Below, piece by piece: positions 1 to 10,338 of a stretch of DNA of 64,000 nucleotides (position 1 is the first letter of the stretch; each line of letters starts with the position of its first letter). A program made the translations under genes and the position numbers. This DNA comes from Climacium dendroides. Lineage: Eukaryota; Streptophyta; Bryopsida; Hypnales; Climaciaceae. Below the pieces are notes generated by a model. The model was not told the DNA's origin. It was given only the letters and a program-made list of their open reading frames with translations, and ran no database searches. The DNA lies in the NCBI GenBank assembly GCA_950106755.1, contig OX467082.1:19406001-19470000 (forward strand), written 5' to 3'.

Positions 1-517
1 TTCCAGAAGAAGAAGCTAGCATCGTGGAGACGTTATATTCTATAGCATGGTCCACATTCTCTTAGTGTTTTAATTTCAGTTGGTTCTTTCCTACGTAAAT
101 GCAATGTGTAAGCTTCAGAAAATGTCAAAAGGTAAAATAATAAAAGCTTCGAAGGCAAAAAGTGAGTGTGAAATTTCTTGACATTACTCTTCATGACTAG
201 TGTTGGAACCTCTGAGTTCAACTAACTTTTTTATAGAATCTTGAAGCCTCTGTAATTGACAAGTAGAAGTGTATATTGACCTAATGTGACTAAAAATATG
301 TCTACAGCAACACTTTCATGTCATTCATAATGTCACAACAGATGTCAAAGCAAACATGAAATAATACTTTCATCATTACAAACCCCCACGTGGCTCTCGT
401 GGTACAATACTAAATCATATTGTTGAAGATACATAAAGTACATACTTAGGGTTCAATGAACACTAAGACCTACGCAGTTCAAAACATCAAAGTCTTTGAA
501 GGATTTAGCTTACCAAT

Positions 518-3500
518 ATGGCACAACACTATGTATCACCAAAGCGCACTAAGGTTGTTCGTTTTGCAAACACTTCGGTAGAGGCAACGGAAGTGAACCT
601 TGTAGAGACAGAGGCAGCAATGGTGCTTGGAAATCTTGTATCTCAATGTGCAGGGCAGTCTCAGTTGAAGAGCTCACTGAAACAACGTGTAGTAGAGGGA
701 GAGGAGGGAGTCATCACTCCAACAAATGATGAAGAAAATCCCACCTCCGATTACTCTGCAAACCCTACAAAACAAGTGAGATGCAATCTTGTTGCTTCAA
801 TTCTTTATAATTTCAAATTTTTTGAAAAGTAGATTGTGATTTGGAGTTTGCTAACCCACCCAAGCCAATGATTCAGAAATCCATCAACCAAGGCTGACGG
901 ATTTGTGCCCCAACCTATACGCCGCCGCTCCCTGCAAGCGTAGCCGCGGAGCGACGGTGGAGGGGGCACGGCCTTGGGGGGCGGCGCGCGGCCATAGGGA
1001 CCCGGCCTCGGTTGTGGGGTCCGGACCGGGCCGCCCCTCCGGCAACCTACCCAGCCTGCAGCCGGGCGGGCCAGCCGACCCAGATGCCTGGCCGGCAGTC
1101 TAGCCGCCCATCCAGGCCGCGGGCTACGTGCGGCCGTCGGATGGGAGGGGGCCCGGCCTGCGGCGGCTAGGGTTTGGAAAACCCTGTCCGTCTTCTAATT
1201 CCGTGACCCCCCCCCGGCATTAGTTTATTGAGATGTCGCTTGTTTTTGCATGTTCTCTTTGTGTTTATCCTGTCTTCACCAACGTGCTTCCTTGAACGGT
1301 GATTTTAATTTGTGGGTGTCTTGTTGCATTGCGGTTGTTTTTATTGAACTTGTTGCATTGTTTTGTCTTTGTTGTCTTGCTTCATTTTCAATTCATCTTA
1401 GTTGTTATTGCAATTGTGTTGAAAAGAGAGTTGTTTTTGTCTCAATACAAATTAATTGTTCTCTTTCTTCATTGTTGTTGTAGGACGTTCAATTCTTCGT
1501 GTTGTGGAGAGATTCACAAGAAGCCATGGCGAAGGGAAACATTGGCAAGCGGAAAATTGAACAGTGTGGGAGTCCGTGGTATGACAGTGAAGAACCTCGC
1601 ATGCGGGCGTTGAATGAACGTAGGTCGAAGAATCGGGAGGATGTCAGAGAGGTACCTGATTGACGTGGGAAGGGTCCTGCACGGCAATTCTCTCCACCAG
1701 CTAAGAAGAAGAAGGTGCTTGTTGAGGTTAGCGAAGAAGAAGAGGATGAGGAGCGCGGGTCTCCAACAGATGAGGACGATCAGAGCGGACGATTGAAGGA
1801 GCAATCTTGGAGGTAATAATGTAAATCTTGTTTTTTTTTAAAGATCATAGCTTTTGCTCCCTACCATGTTTTGAATGATGTCAGGAGTGACAAGTGGTAT
1901 TGTAAGGTTGCGTTCATAGTGAGACGTAGTCAAATTATCTTCAAAATTTAGTGTTATTATGAACATGGTCAATGTTCAAGTGGACATCATAGACGTTTTT
2001 TTGCATGACGTCAATTGTGACATCCTTCAAGTTCATGTCTATGTCAACATTGACGTGTATCTTGTCAAACTTGACGTCTGTAAAGATGCTTTTAAGCTGT
2101 ATAAAATCATCAATGAGTTCTTATGTATTGGTTTCTACAATCGAGGATATGAGACAGGTTCAGGCCAGGAAGAGTCAGGCGACACAGATGACATCATTGA
2201 AGCAGCAAACAATGAGAAGATGAGAAAAGGCAAGGCTAAAAAAGCAATGAAGAAACCCATTGAACTAGATGCAAACGGGGAGCCACATGGAGCAATGAAG
2301 GATGCATTGTCAAAGGATGTGAACAAGTATGCCAAGTCCCTTGACCCAAGAACAGGTTGGGAGGGCCAATCTAAGGAATTGAGACATATGTTGTTTAAGC
2401 GGCTGTATTCAGGTATTTCCAAAATAAATTTCATTCTTACAATAATGCATGTTAATTGGAATGTTATGTCGTTAAAAATGACATCTATAAAAGCAAATAT
2501 TGCGTTTACCGTGATGTTCTGTACGACATGTGGATGTCAAAGTGGATGTTTTCTATGATGTCTATTTAAACAGATATTGTGTTTTAGTTGACGTCATATT
2601 GAATGTTTTCCCTGACGTGATTATTTTTAATCAAGTTTGATATGTAAACAACTTTTGCTTTTGTCCCCTACGGTTGTGCATGAACTTGAAGCCTTGGAAT
2701 CTGACATGTGTAATCATTTTGTGGGAGTGGTTATTGCCTAAATGTCTTTGCTTTTGCATGGGGCGAAAGTAATGAGTGAATGAGATTTGCAGATTGGAAT
2801 ACAATAGGCCGATCGAATCGCGTGAGTGAAAAATTTCTTGGCCGTATCATAACAAAGTCACTCATCACTTTGCGGTTTAAGATGAACCAACTGATTGATG
2901 AAGAGAAGCCAATGCCAGCTGATTTCAACGACACATATTGGAAGGGGTTGGTTGAGATGCGGCATACCGAAGCTGCACAAGCAAAGTCAGCACAAATGCG
3001 TGCGATCTCAAAAGGTAAAGGATCAAGCACGTCACAGATGAAGGTTGTTGAGAGGCAAGTCACATCACGTTTGGTAAGTACTTATGAACTGCATTTGCCA
3101 CCATGTTCAATTTATTGCAGTCATCTATCTTTGATGCATTTTTACATGTGTATTGTTCTTGTCATGTATATCAAATGATGTTATATGCAACGTCTTTGAA
3201 GACGTTATATGTTCTGAACAATTTTTTTGGTGAAGTCACATGTTTTAGACGATGTCAATGAAGACGTCACATGTTTTAGAAAATGTCTCTAAGAACTTCA
3301 TATGTTTTAAAGGATGTCTTTTCATACAAGTAGTGTTTTATGGGACGTTTTCATAGACAGAGCATGATTGAGTAGTTTAACACTAACAAAGTGCAAATGT
3401 ATATTTTTCCCTCCAATATCACTTTCATCGTTTCATTACACTCATGTGTTACATTTTCTATATTCAAAACATGGTTTGTATGTAGTGACCTTCTTTGATG

Positions 3501-4794
3501 TTCATGTATGTGATTTGACATTGTAGACTTTGGTATTGGGACGTGAACCGCTTGATGATGAGATTGATGCTGAAGTGGCAAAGGAGTTGAAGCGCATTAG
3601 CGAACAGAAAAACAAAGGTCGATATGATGCAAGCAAGGAGCTTGAAGAAGTGCGTACACGCATGTTGGAGATGGAGGGTTCCATGATGCGATTGGAAGAG
3701 AAAGTGACATCATCCCAAGAACGGATCAAGGAGATGTTGAAGGATTTCGTAGAGGAAAAAAGAAGGGCAAGTCAACAATCAGTCGAGTATATAGTGCAAC
3801 CTCCTTCATCTGTGCAGGGTTTAGCAGGAACGGAGCCAATGTCACAGGGAACGGCAACTTGGACCATGGTGCAATCAGACTTACTTCTACCAATGTTGAA
3901 GTCTTCGGCCCCTCATCCAGAGAAGGCAGTCTCTGTTGCAGACGACGTCGATGCTGACCCTATTCCTGTTGAGGAGAATGTTGTTGACGATGTTGTTGTT
4001 GCTGGTGCAAACAAAGATGTAGTGGGCACTGATGTGACAGCAGACGTCGTAGAGCCAATGTCTACAGAGGACTCCAAATCTGCAGATGTTGTTGCCATAG
4101 TCGAAGAAGGAGAAATCGAAGAGGAAGAGGACGATGCATACGCGCTACCCACAACAAGCATCAAAAAAAGCACGGCAAAAGGCGTGGCACATCAAACCCA
4201 AAGCTCTTCTATACAGGAGGTAATCCAAGTGTGCCACTTTATACTTTCTTGAAAGAATTCTAACCACTCCTTTGTTGAACATGAAGTTTGTATCATGCTA
4301 GATATGTGTTTTGTGTGACATTGATGCAAATGCTCTGTTATGTCACCACAGATGTCTTTATGACATCAAATGTGAGGGATTTGAATGACTTCAGTTACAT
4401 TGGGTTCAGAATTTGTCATTTTCAAATGTATGTTGCATTAGGATGATCAAGCACCAACATATTCACCAGGGAGGCCTCGTCGTGTAGTGAAGAGCTTAGC
4501 ATCCGAAAATGTAGTGAAAGCACCGCAGAAGACATCCACCACAAACCCAAATGCACCAAAGACAGTTGTCTCACCCAAACCTCCCCAAGTTGCCACCAAG
4601 GTCAATTGCACTCATTTTAAACTTTTGATCCTTTGGTTCTTTAGTGTGCCGATCAATTAAACTTAGGCGTAGCTGAAGAGGTTGTCTATTTTTTGTTTTC
4701 ATGTTGTACTATGAATAAATTCACTCATGATGTCAAAGGTGGTGGACTGATGCAGGTGTCTATTGTGAAGCCGGTGCCACCTCGGAAAAAGTGA
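518..4794 (+). pseudogene. CACTA ORF1 (TNPA/Transposase_24-like) gene with an internal stop
   Basis: Likely exons are 518-775, 1484-1812, about 2145-2412, 2793-3073, 3527-4219, 4442-4600 and 4756-4794. Junctions 775/1484, 2412/2793, 3073/3527, 4219/4442 and 4600/4756 keep frame with GT-AG borders. Exon 2 encodes a basic nuclear-localisation-like patch (PPAKKKK) and an acidic run. Exon 3 has KKPIELDANGEPHG followed by a helical segment, and exon 4 has W-rich and R-rich text, the layout of Transposase_24 proteins in plant CACTA elements. Exon 5 is a coiled coil with an acidic tail. The protein ends PVPPRKK-stop. Two defects are visible: an in-frame TGA at 1661-1663 (reads as CGA-type decay) and no phase-compatible acceptor joining exon 2 to exon 3. 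The family assignment is by layout and remembered motifs, not by search. Confidence 0.65.
890..1215 (+). promoter_or_regulatory. GC-rich island inside the CACTA gene
   Basis: About 325 bp with very high G+C and many CpG sites, set in strongly AT-rich sequence between exons 518-775 and 1484-1812. The edges are abrupt. A 66-codon open frame here (903-1103) is low-complexity Gly/Pro/Arg and is best explained by base composition. Maize Spm carries a GC-rich downstream control region of similar size in its untranslated first exon, and this island may be its counterpart. That function is inference; an unrelated GC-rich insertion is the alternative. Confidence 0.45.
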
Positions 4795-5280
4795 TTTAGT
4801 GTCACTTATGATGATCTGTTGATGTTGTTGAAGACGTTGAGTGTGTTGGCGGAGACATCTTTTACAGCACACCATGTTGATCATGATGTTCCAAGAAACG
4901 TGTTTGTATGTCATGGTTTGTGTGAGGGAGTGTGGTAGTGGGAAGATAAATCGAGGGAGAGGGGGTTGAGGTAGACAGAAAGAATGTGAACATTTGACTT
5001 CTAAGGATGGCTTGGAAGTAGCCACTACTTACTGATATATTTGTTTTGTACTTTTGCCTTAGCATGTTTGTGTATTATTGACAACAAAAAATCTCTATGT
5101 TTTCATGTAATGTAGGCATGGTTATATGCTTAATAATAAACAAATGTCGATGTTGAGTCGATATTCGAATTTGTTGTCAGTGACATAGCATTGTACAATG
5201 TTGTAGTTAATTTAAGCACGGAAGTTGTTTATTCTTATGCCAATGTAAACGTCAGAAAACAACAAGGCAGTAGACATTGG

Positions 5281-5835
5281 CGTTACATACTATGTCTTCT
5301 GAGACACTGACATGAATAATACTTTGCCTTGCAGTAGTTGTCATTCGCTACGGGTTCAATGTTATCTATAATGTTTAGAGAGCGTTGTGAAACAAAAGCC
5401 ACGTCTATTGAGATGTCAACAAAGATGTGTCGCACAACGGAAAATGTTGTTGAAGGGAACTATGTATGGTTCTTTCACAAAAACTACCCAATTTTGCATG
5501 ACATAGAGGTTGTTTAAAATTATGTCATAGTGGACACGCTTGCGTTTTATGAAACATCTGCGTTACATACCATGTTTTTTGAGACACTCACATGAACAAT
5601 ACATTTCCTTGCACTAGTTGTCATTGCCTAAATGTCCAATGTCATCTTCAATGTTAGGAAGTGTTGTGAAACAGCAGCCACATCTATTGAGATGTTAAGA
5701 AAGATGTCTCCCAGAACGTAAAGTGTTGTTGAAGAGAACTATGTATGCTTCTTTCAAATAAACTTTCCTGTTTTGCATGACATAAAGGTTGTTCACAATG
5801 ATGTCAAAATGGACACGTCTACGTTTTATGAGACG
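5281..5835 (+). repeat. Two tandem copies of a 280-bp subterminal unit of the CACTA element
   Basis: Copy 1 starts at CGTTACATAC 5281 and copy 2 at CGTTACATAC 5561. They stay alignable for about 275 bp, through GAGACACT, TTGTGAAACA, TATTGAGATGT, GAACTATGTATG and TTTTGCATGACATA, down to GTTTTATGARAC. They differ at many positions, so the duplication is old. It doubles the number of GATGTC-type words next to the right end. Confidence 0.85.
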
Positions 5836-6241
5836 TCATGAACAACAGGACTTTAGAATTTCAACTCACCCAATATTGCTGACGTGGCATCTGACATGGC
5901 ATGTCCACGTCAAAAAATGCCACATCATATTTGAAAGGGGTCCATGTCACCGCCCCGGGCAGAAAGGGGTTGGGGGGAAAAAAGTACACGTGGCAAAAAC
6001 TGCCCAAACAAAAGTTGAGTTGGCATTTTGGACCCCTCCACATGTCACACATAGAGAAGTTTGGAGGCCTTGAATTTTTTTGACGTCACAAAAAATCGTC
6101 ATGTTACTGGTGACGTTCACAAAAATTTTAGCATGTTTTCGACGTTTCTTTTTTGACGGATTTCGGAGGACATCAACGTCGATGTCAAACCCGTTTTTAA
6201 AAACACAAATGCCTGTTTTTTGTGACATCCAAAAAAACTAC

Positions 6242-6255
6242 GTTTTCTTATAGTG
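6242..6255 (+). repeat. Right terminal inverted repeat of the CACTA element
   Basis: GTTTTCTTATAGTG reads CACTATAAGAAAAC on the other strand, the canonical CACTA-superfamily terminus. A second, independent CACTA element at 58197-59201 has the related end CACTAGAAGAAAAA. Confidence 0.8.
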
Positions 6256-6988
6256 TGGTGGATTCCAGTGAACTTTGGCGGCCTATAACTTCTTCATACA
6301 ATGTCCAAATCCAATAATACTTGTTGCTAAAGTTGCACATACTAGTCTAGTTTGTGTGGTTAAAATTTCATAGCAATCCAAGAAGTTATGAGTGACTGAG
6401 AAGCATTTTAGTAAAAGGAGGTTCAGTCATAGATTTGATTTTTTGTTACTTTTTTCACTGTTTTTTGACATTTCAAATCCATTTTGCGGACACAATGATT
6501 CATTTGAATGATATTTATCCCACCAAAGTGTATATATTTTGGTTTTGAATCACTTTGTAGGTTAAAGTTTTTTCATTTGAGTAGGTTTAGAAATCAAATT
6601 TCATCTCCAAATGTGTTTTTAAGAAAATTTCAACACCTTTTTTCAACACTAAAACATTATAATCTTTCAATCTATACCGTCAAATGACCCCAAATTTGTT
6701 CCACACCATCTACAACATACACACTACAATATTATATGGTTGAGATCTTCATACCTTACTCTAATTTGACTTTTCAAACTTGCAAAGGTAGGCAGTTTTT
6801 AAGCCTTTGGCAATGAGGGGTTAAAGAGATGACTATACATGCATCTAATACCAACACTAGAGTGCAATATTCAAATGTAGTACATCATTCCTTGTAATCA
6901 CGTCTATTTACTTCCTAAGATTTTAGAGGTGATGGGTATAGGTGCTGCTACCTTATAGAGTTCATTATGTAGCAATACATTCCAACCC

Positions 6989-7480
6989 TTAAATTAGGTT
7001 GTTTGTTTTGTTTTATTTGTTTGTTAGTGAGATTTGTAGAATTGTGCGTCCTTCTATAGTATTCTTAGTACCGTCAGAAAACCCTCAATGAGGAGGGGTG
7101 CATGGGCTTTGTTTTGTGGCATTTGAACCTATGGTGTGAAAATTATAGATTCTTAAGTTATTTTTGGTTTTAAAAAATTAGAAAATTATTTTTACTTTTA
7201 TTTTGGCTATGGCAAAGGTATAAGGCACACTAGTCCATATCCTAAATTAAGTTGTTTGCTCGGTTGTTTGTTTTGTTTTGTTTGTTTGTTATTATAAGAT
7301 TTTTTGGATAGTAAGTCTTTTGGTCACGTTTTTGGTATCATCAAAAAGCAACCTACAAGAAAGGGTGCATGGACTTTGTTTTGTAGTGTTTGGACATTTG
7401 GTGTGAAAGTTACAAATTTTTGAATTATTTTTGAATTAATTTTTTTAAATTTCGATTCTTTGATTGTGACAACAATATAG
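6989..7480 (+). repeat. Diverged tandem duplication, period about 252 bp
   Basis: Copy 1 begins TTAAATTAGGTTGTTTG near 6989 and copy 2 CTAAATTAAGTTGTTTG near 7242. Both continue through a TTTGTTT run, a GGTGCATGG-CTTTGTTTTGT block and GGTGTGAAA-TTA-A-ATT. This looks like an internal repeat of an old transposon. Confidence 0.7.
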
Positions 7481-7484
7481 GTCA

Positions 7485-7809
7485 CACTATTGTAGCCATA
7501 GGACAAGATTGGCGAGAAATAATTACTTTTAAGAATGCTACTTTTGAAAAAAGAAATTACAAATTTTAGCAAGAATTAAATGACCAAGTTGTTGTAAGAA
7601 AATAAATTTTTTAATATAAGTTAGAATGTCCAAAGACTATCTCCCATCATCTAACATTTTTTGATAACAAAATGAAGGAAATTTTACATTGACATTCAAT
7701 ATAATGTCGAATTTCTAAAAATTAAATTTTACACTGCCAAAACTACTTAAGAACTTTAATTAAATATTTGGCATCAATGTGCCAACCTTGTCCTATGGTT
7801 ATAGTAGTG
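7485..7809. mobile_element. MITE-like element with about 29-bp inverted termini
   Basis: The left end CACTATTGTAGCCATAGGAC pairs with the right end ending GTCCTATGGTTATAGTAGTG; the pairing extends inward to AAGATTGGC / GCCAACCTT. Internal sequence is AT-rich and non-coding. No clean target duplication was found, so the exact borders are uncertain. The CACTA start may be coincidental. Confidence 0.55.
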
Positions 7810-8511
7810 AGTATTAACCCTTAAGCCTCTAGTTTTCAATTGTTATCCTATCTAATGGTTGGATTTAGTGTTACTAGAGTGCATATTTTTCTAAAATTAC
7901 AAATGTGGAAGTATGTCAAGTGGTTTACAAAGCCAAAATTGCATTGACTCTAGTTCAAAATTGGATTTGCAAAATGAAATCATAGACTTAAAGAACTCAA
8001 AAAAATTCAAAAATCATTGTGTGAAGAAAACTTGATTTCAAATCCATTTCAATAAATTGTACTAAACAAATGATAATAATTTGCTTGTAATTGAATTTAA
8101 AAGGAATTTTGAAATCTCTCTTTTAAAATTTATACAAAAATATTGGTGATAGCATTGGTGAATCTAACCTTATAGATGGAATTTAAAATTCAAAATCTAT
8201 AATTTTTATTTAAAAGGTGAAGGCATCCAAAAATGTCAATAGAAGCAATTTAACATAATTGGAGGCACATATTTTTGTAGTATAAGCAAGTGAAAATTGT
8301 GAATGTTAAAAAAATAGATTTTTCCGATGTGGTGCATAATTTCTATGATTTTTCAAAGTACTGACTCCCTAAACACTGAAACTATCACGTAGATGCCGAC
8401 TCCCTAAATTGAAATTTACAAAAATCAATACAGTAGTCAACAAATCAGGGTTAAGTATGTGTCCTTCAAATGCATCAACAAATTAGAGTTAAGCATTTGG
8501 AGGACACATTG

Positions 8512-8735
8512 ATCCTTGAACGTTGAGGGGGATGTTTGGTATCTGATGGATGACGAAGAATCTTTTAGTGTAAGACAGAAGTATAACTATTCATCCTTAG
8601 AATTTTGTATGAAAAGAGGAGATCTTCTACAAGACTTTATTTTCCAATGAGTACTTTTGGATTCTTTTAGACCAATGATTCTTCCATAGTATCAAAATGA
8701 ATGATTTCTACAATCACCAATTCATCATTTAACCC
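8512..8735 (+). repeat. TTAACCC-family MITE copy (decayed)
   Basis: Shares, in order, CCTTGAACGTTGAGG, GATGTTTGG, TTCATCCTTRGAATTTT, GAGGAGATCTTCTAC, CCAATGATTC and a terminal TTTAACCCT with the better copies at 27830-28017, 28690-28918 and 37730-37955. The left terminus is degraded. Confidence 0.5.
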
Positions 8736-10338
8736 TAGACCACCCAACGCTTGTTTGTGTGAGCAATACGCTTTGTGGACCGGTAGTAGAGAATCAACTC
8801 CCGTTGGAAACATGGGCGGAATCGCAAGAATCTATCGTTCAATACTAAATCTAATACAAAGGCAATGTTATATAACAAGTAGGAAGTGGAATTGAGTGAT
8901 TAGATGTACAAATTATAGCACTTGATGAAGGTCAAGCGTCTAGCACAAATAGTTGTTTCTAGAGTGTCCCCACATAATTCTAGATGATTGTGCAGTATAC
9001 AGAGGTTCAAAGAAAAAAAACTTTCAATAGATTCAACTAGGCCTTGTAAACGATATAATACTGAAAAAATTGGCAACATAGCTTTCAAATCGGTGACAAA
9101 CAAAGGTTTAGAAGGCAAAGAGCTTATTGAGGCTATGGGCATGTGATTGGACCAAACTGGTCGATGCATAGCAACGCCACAGGTGAGTACCAATGTTGCT
9201 TTGTGTCCCAACAACAAGTCTAACAATGCCCACTAGACATAAAATGTGGTGAACATCCATAATAGTCGGGGTTTACATTTACAAACACAATCTATGTCTC
9301 CAACAAGAATGTGAGTAACACAACAAAAACTTGGAATAAAAATGAAGTTTGAATTCAATTCACAAGTCAAAACAAGAATGATTATACATAGAAGCTACAA
9401 TTCAAAATGCCAAAATATAGCTGTGTCATTGTCGCCTAAGAGTATCTATGCTAATGCAACTCCTATGTAGACATACACTCCTGTAGTGAATGCATTCGGG
9501 TTCTTTCCAAGGACCTACTGGAATTTGAAACTAGCACACGGAAGGTTGGTCGTAGCCACATCATGAGGAAATCAGACTTTGTGGAGGCAACTGTACCCAG
9601 TAGTTGGAGTCATATCGTGCAGATAGTGAGAGCAAAGCCCACAACCTTGCTTATGCGACTATCCTCCACCCCACCTTGCAAGTATCCGTGGTCCAACAAC
9701 CCTAAATCGGTTCCTCTCGGTCATTTTTGGGACTTCAAGCCAAACCACCAAGTCCCACTTTTTTCACCCTAACAATTCGACCTCCATCCCACTACATTTG
9801 TACTTGCCATGAATCCAACCCAGCCAAGATCACTATAGAACTTTCCCTGTTATCGTAATCCATCTTTTGTCGCACCCTTTTTGCAAATGTGACTCTAGAG
9901 CAAGACCTTCGATTTTCAATGGCCACAATCTGTCCCCTTGGGCAGTCTAGGATTTAGGGTTAATGAAAGTCTAGAGATACATTTATTAGTGGCAGTCTAA
10001 GGTACAAGAATGGGAACATGGACGCTTTAGGGTGCATTCAGTTTATATGAATTCCAAAATATTCTTCCCAGTGTAGCGAGACGTGGAGTTGAGCCCAACT
10101 GTAAAGCGCCCCTCCGTAGAAGCTTCACATGAAACCCAGGGACCGTGGTAACCTCACTCCATCCAGCTCTCTTCGTTCTCTCAGTACGAAGCCTGTTGTG
10201 CAGGAGCTCCCTTGCCTTGCACATCGATCTCCCAAAGCGTTGTTTTTCTGCAGACTTCCACCAAACTCCCTTGGTATCGTCACAGCCCTGCCGAATTCCG
10301 TCCCCTCTCCCCTGTGACGCCTCCAATTTGAGAATAGT

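Larger units (their letters stand above)
1..6255 (+). mobile_element. CACTA (En/Spm-type) DNA transposon, 3' part; left end lies outside the window
   Basis: The right end is the 14-bp sequence GTTTTCTTATAGTG at 6242-6255, the inverse of the classic CACTA terminus CACTAxAAGAAAA. Upstream is a multi-exon gene with the layout of a TNPA/Transposase_24-type CACTA protein (518-4794). The last kilobase (about 5150-6240) is a subterminal region dense in GATGTC, GACATC and GACGTC words in both orientations, as expected for sites bound by a CACTA-encoded protein. The same words fill the introns. TGG follows the right end at 6256-6258 and could be the 3-bp target duplication, but the left copy is not in view. 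No DDE transposase (TNPD/Transposase_21) exon was seen; it may lie upstream of base 1. Confidence 0.8.
6256..10338. other. Non-coding interval between the CACTA element and the DUF1295 gene
   Basis: AT-rich sequence with no supportable gene. It holds a diverged tandem duplication (6989-7480), an inverted-repeat element (7485-7809) and a TTAACCC-type MITE fragment (8512-8735). From about 10000 the base composition becomes more balanced, which probably marks the promoter and 5' leader of the downstream gene. Open frames of 60-250 codons on either strand here have no recognisable domain and overlap each other. Confidence 0.7.

Noticed and set aside
903..1103. 66-codon open frame in the GC-rich island
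   Set aside because: Low-complexity Gly/Pro/Arg composition in GC-rich DNA where stop codons are rare; no domain.
8900..9226. 108-codon minus-strand open frame
   Set aside because: No recognisable domain, no splice partners, in AT-rich repeat-bearing DNA. Kept out as unsupported.
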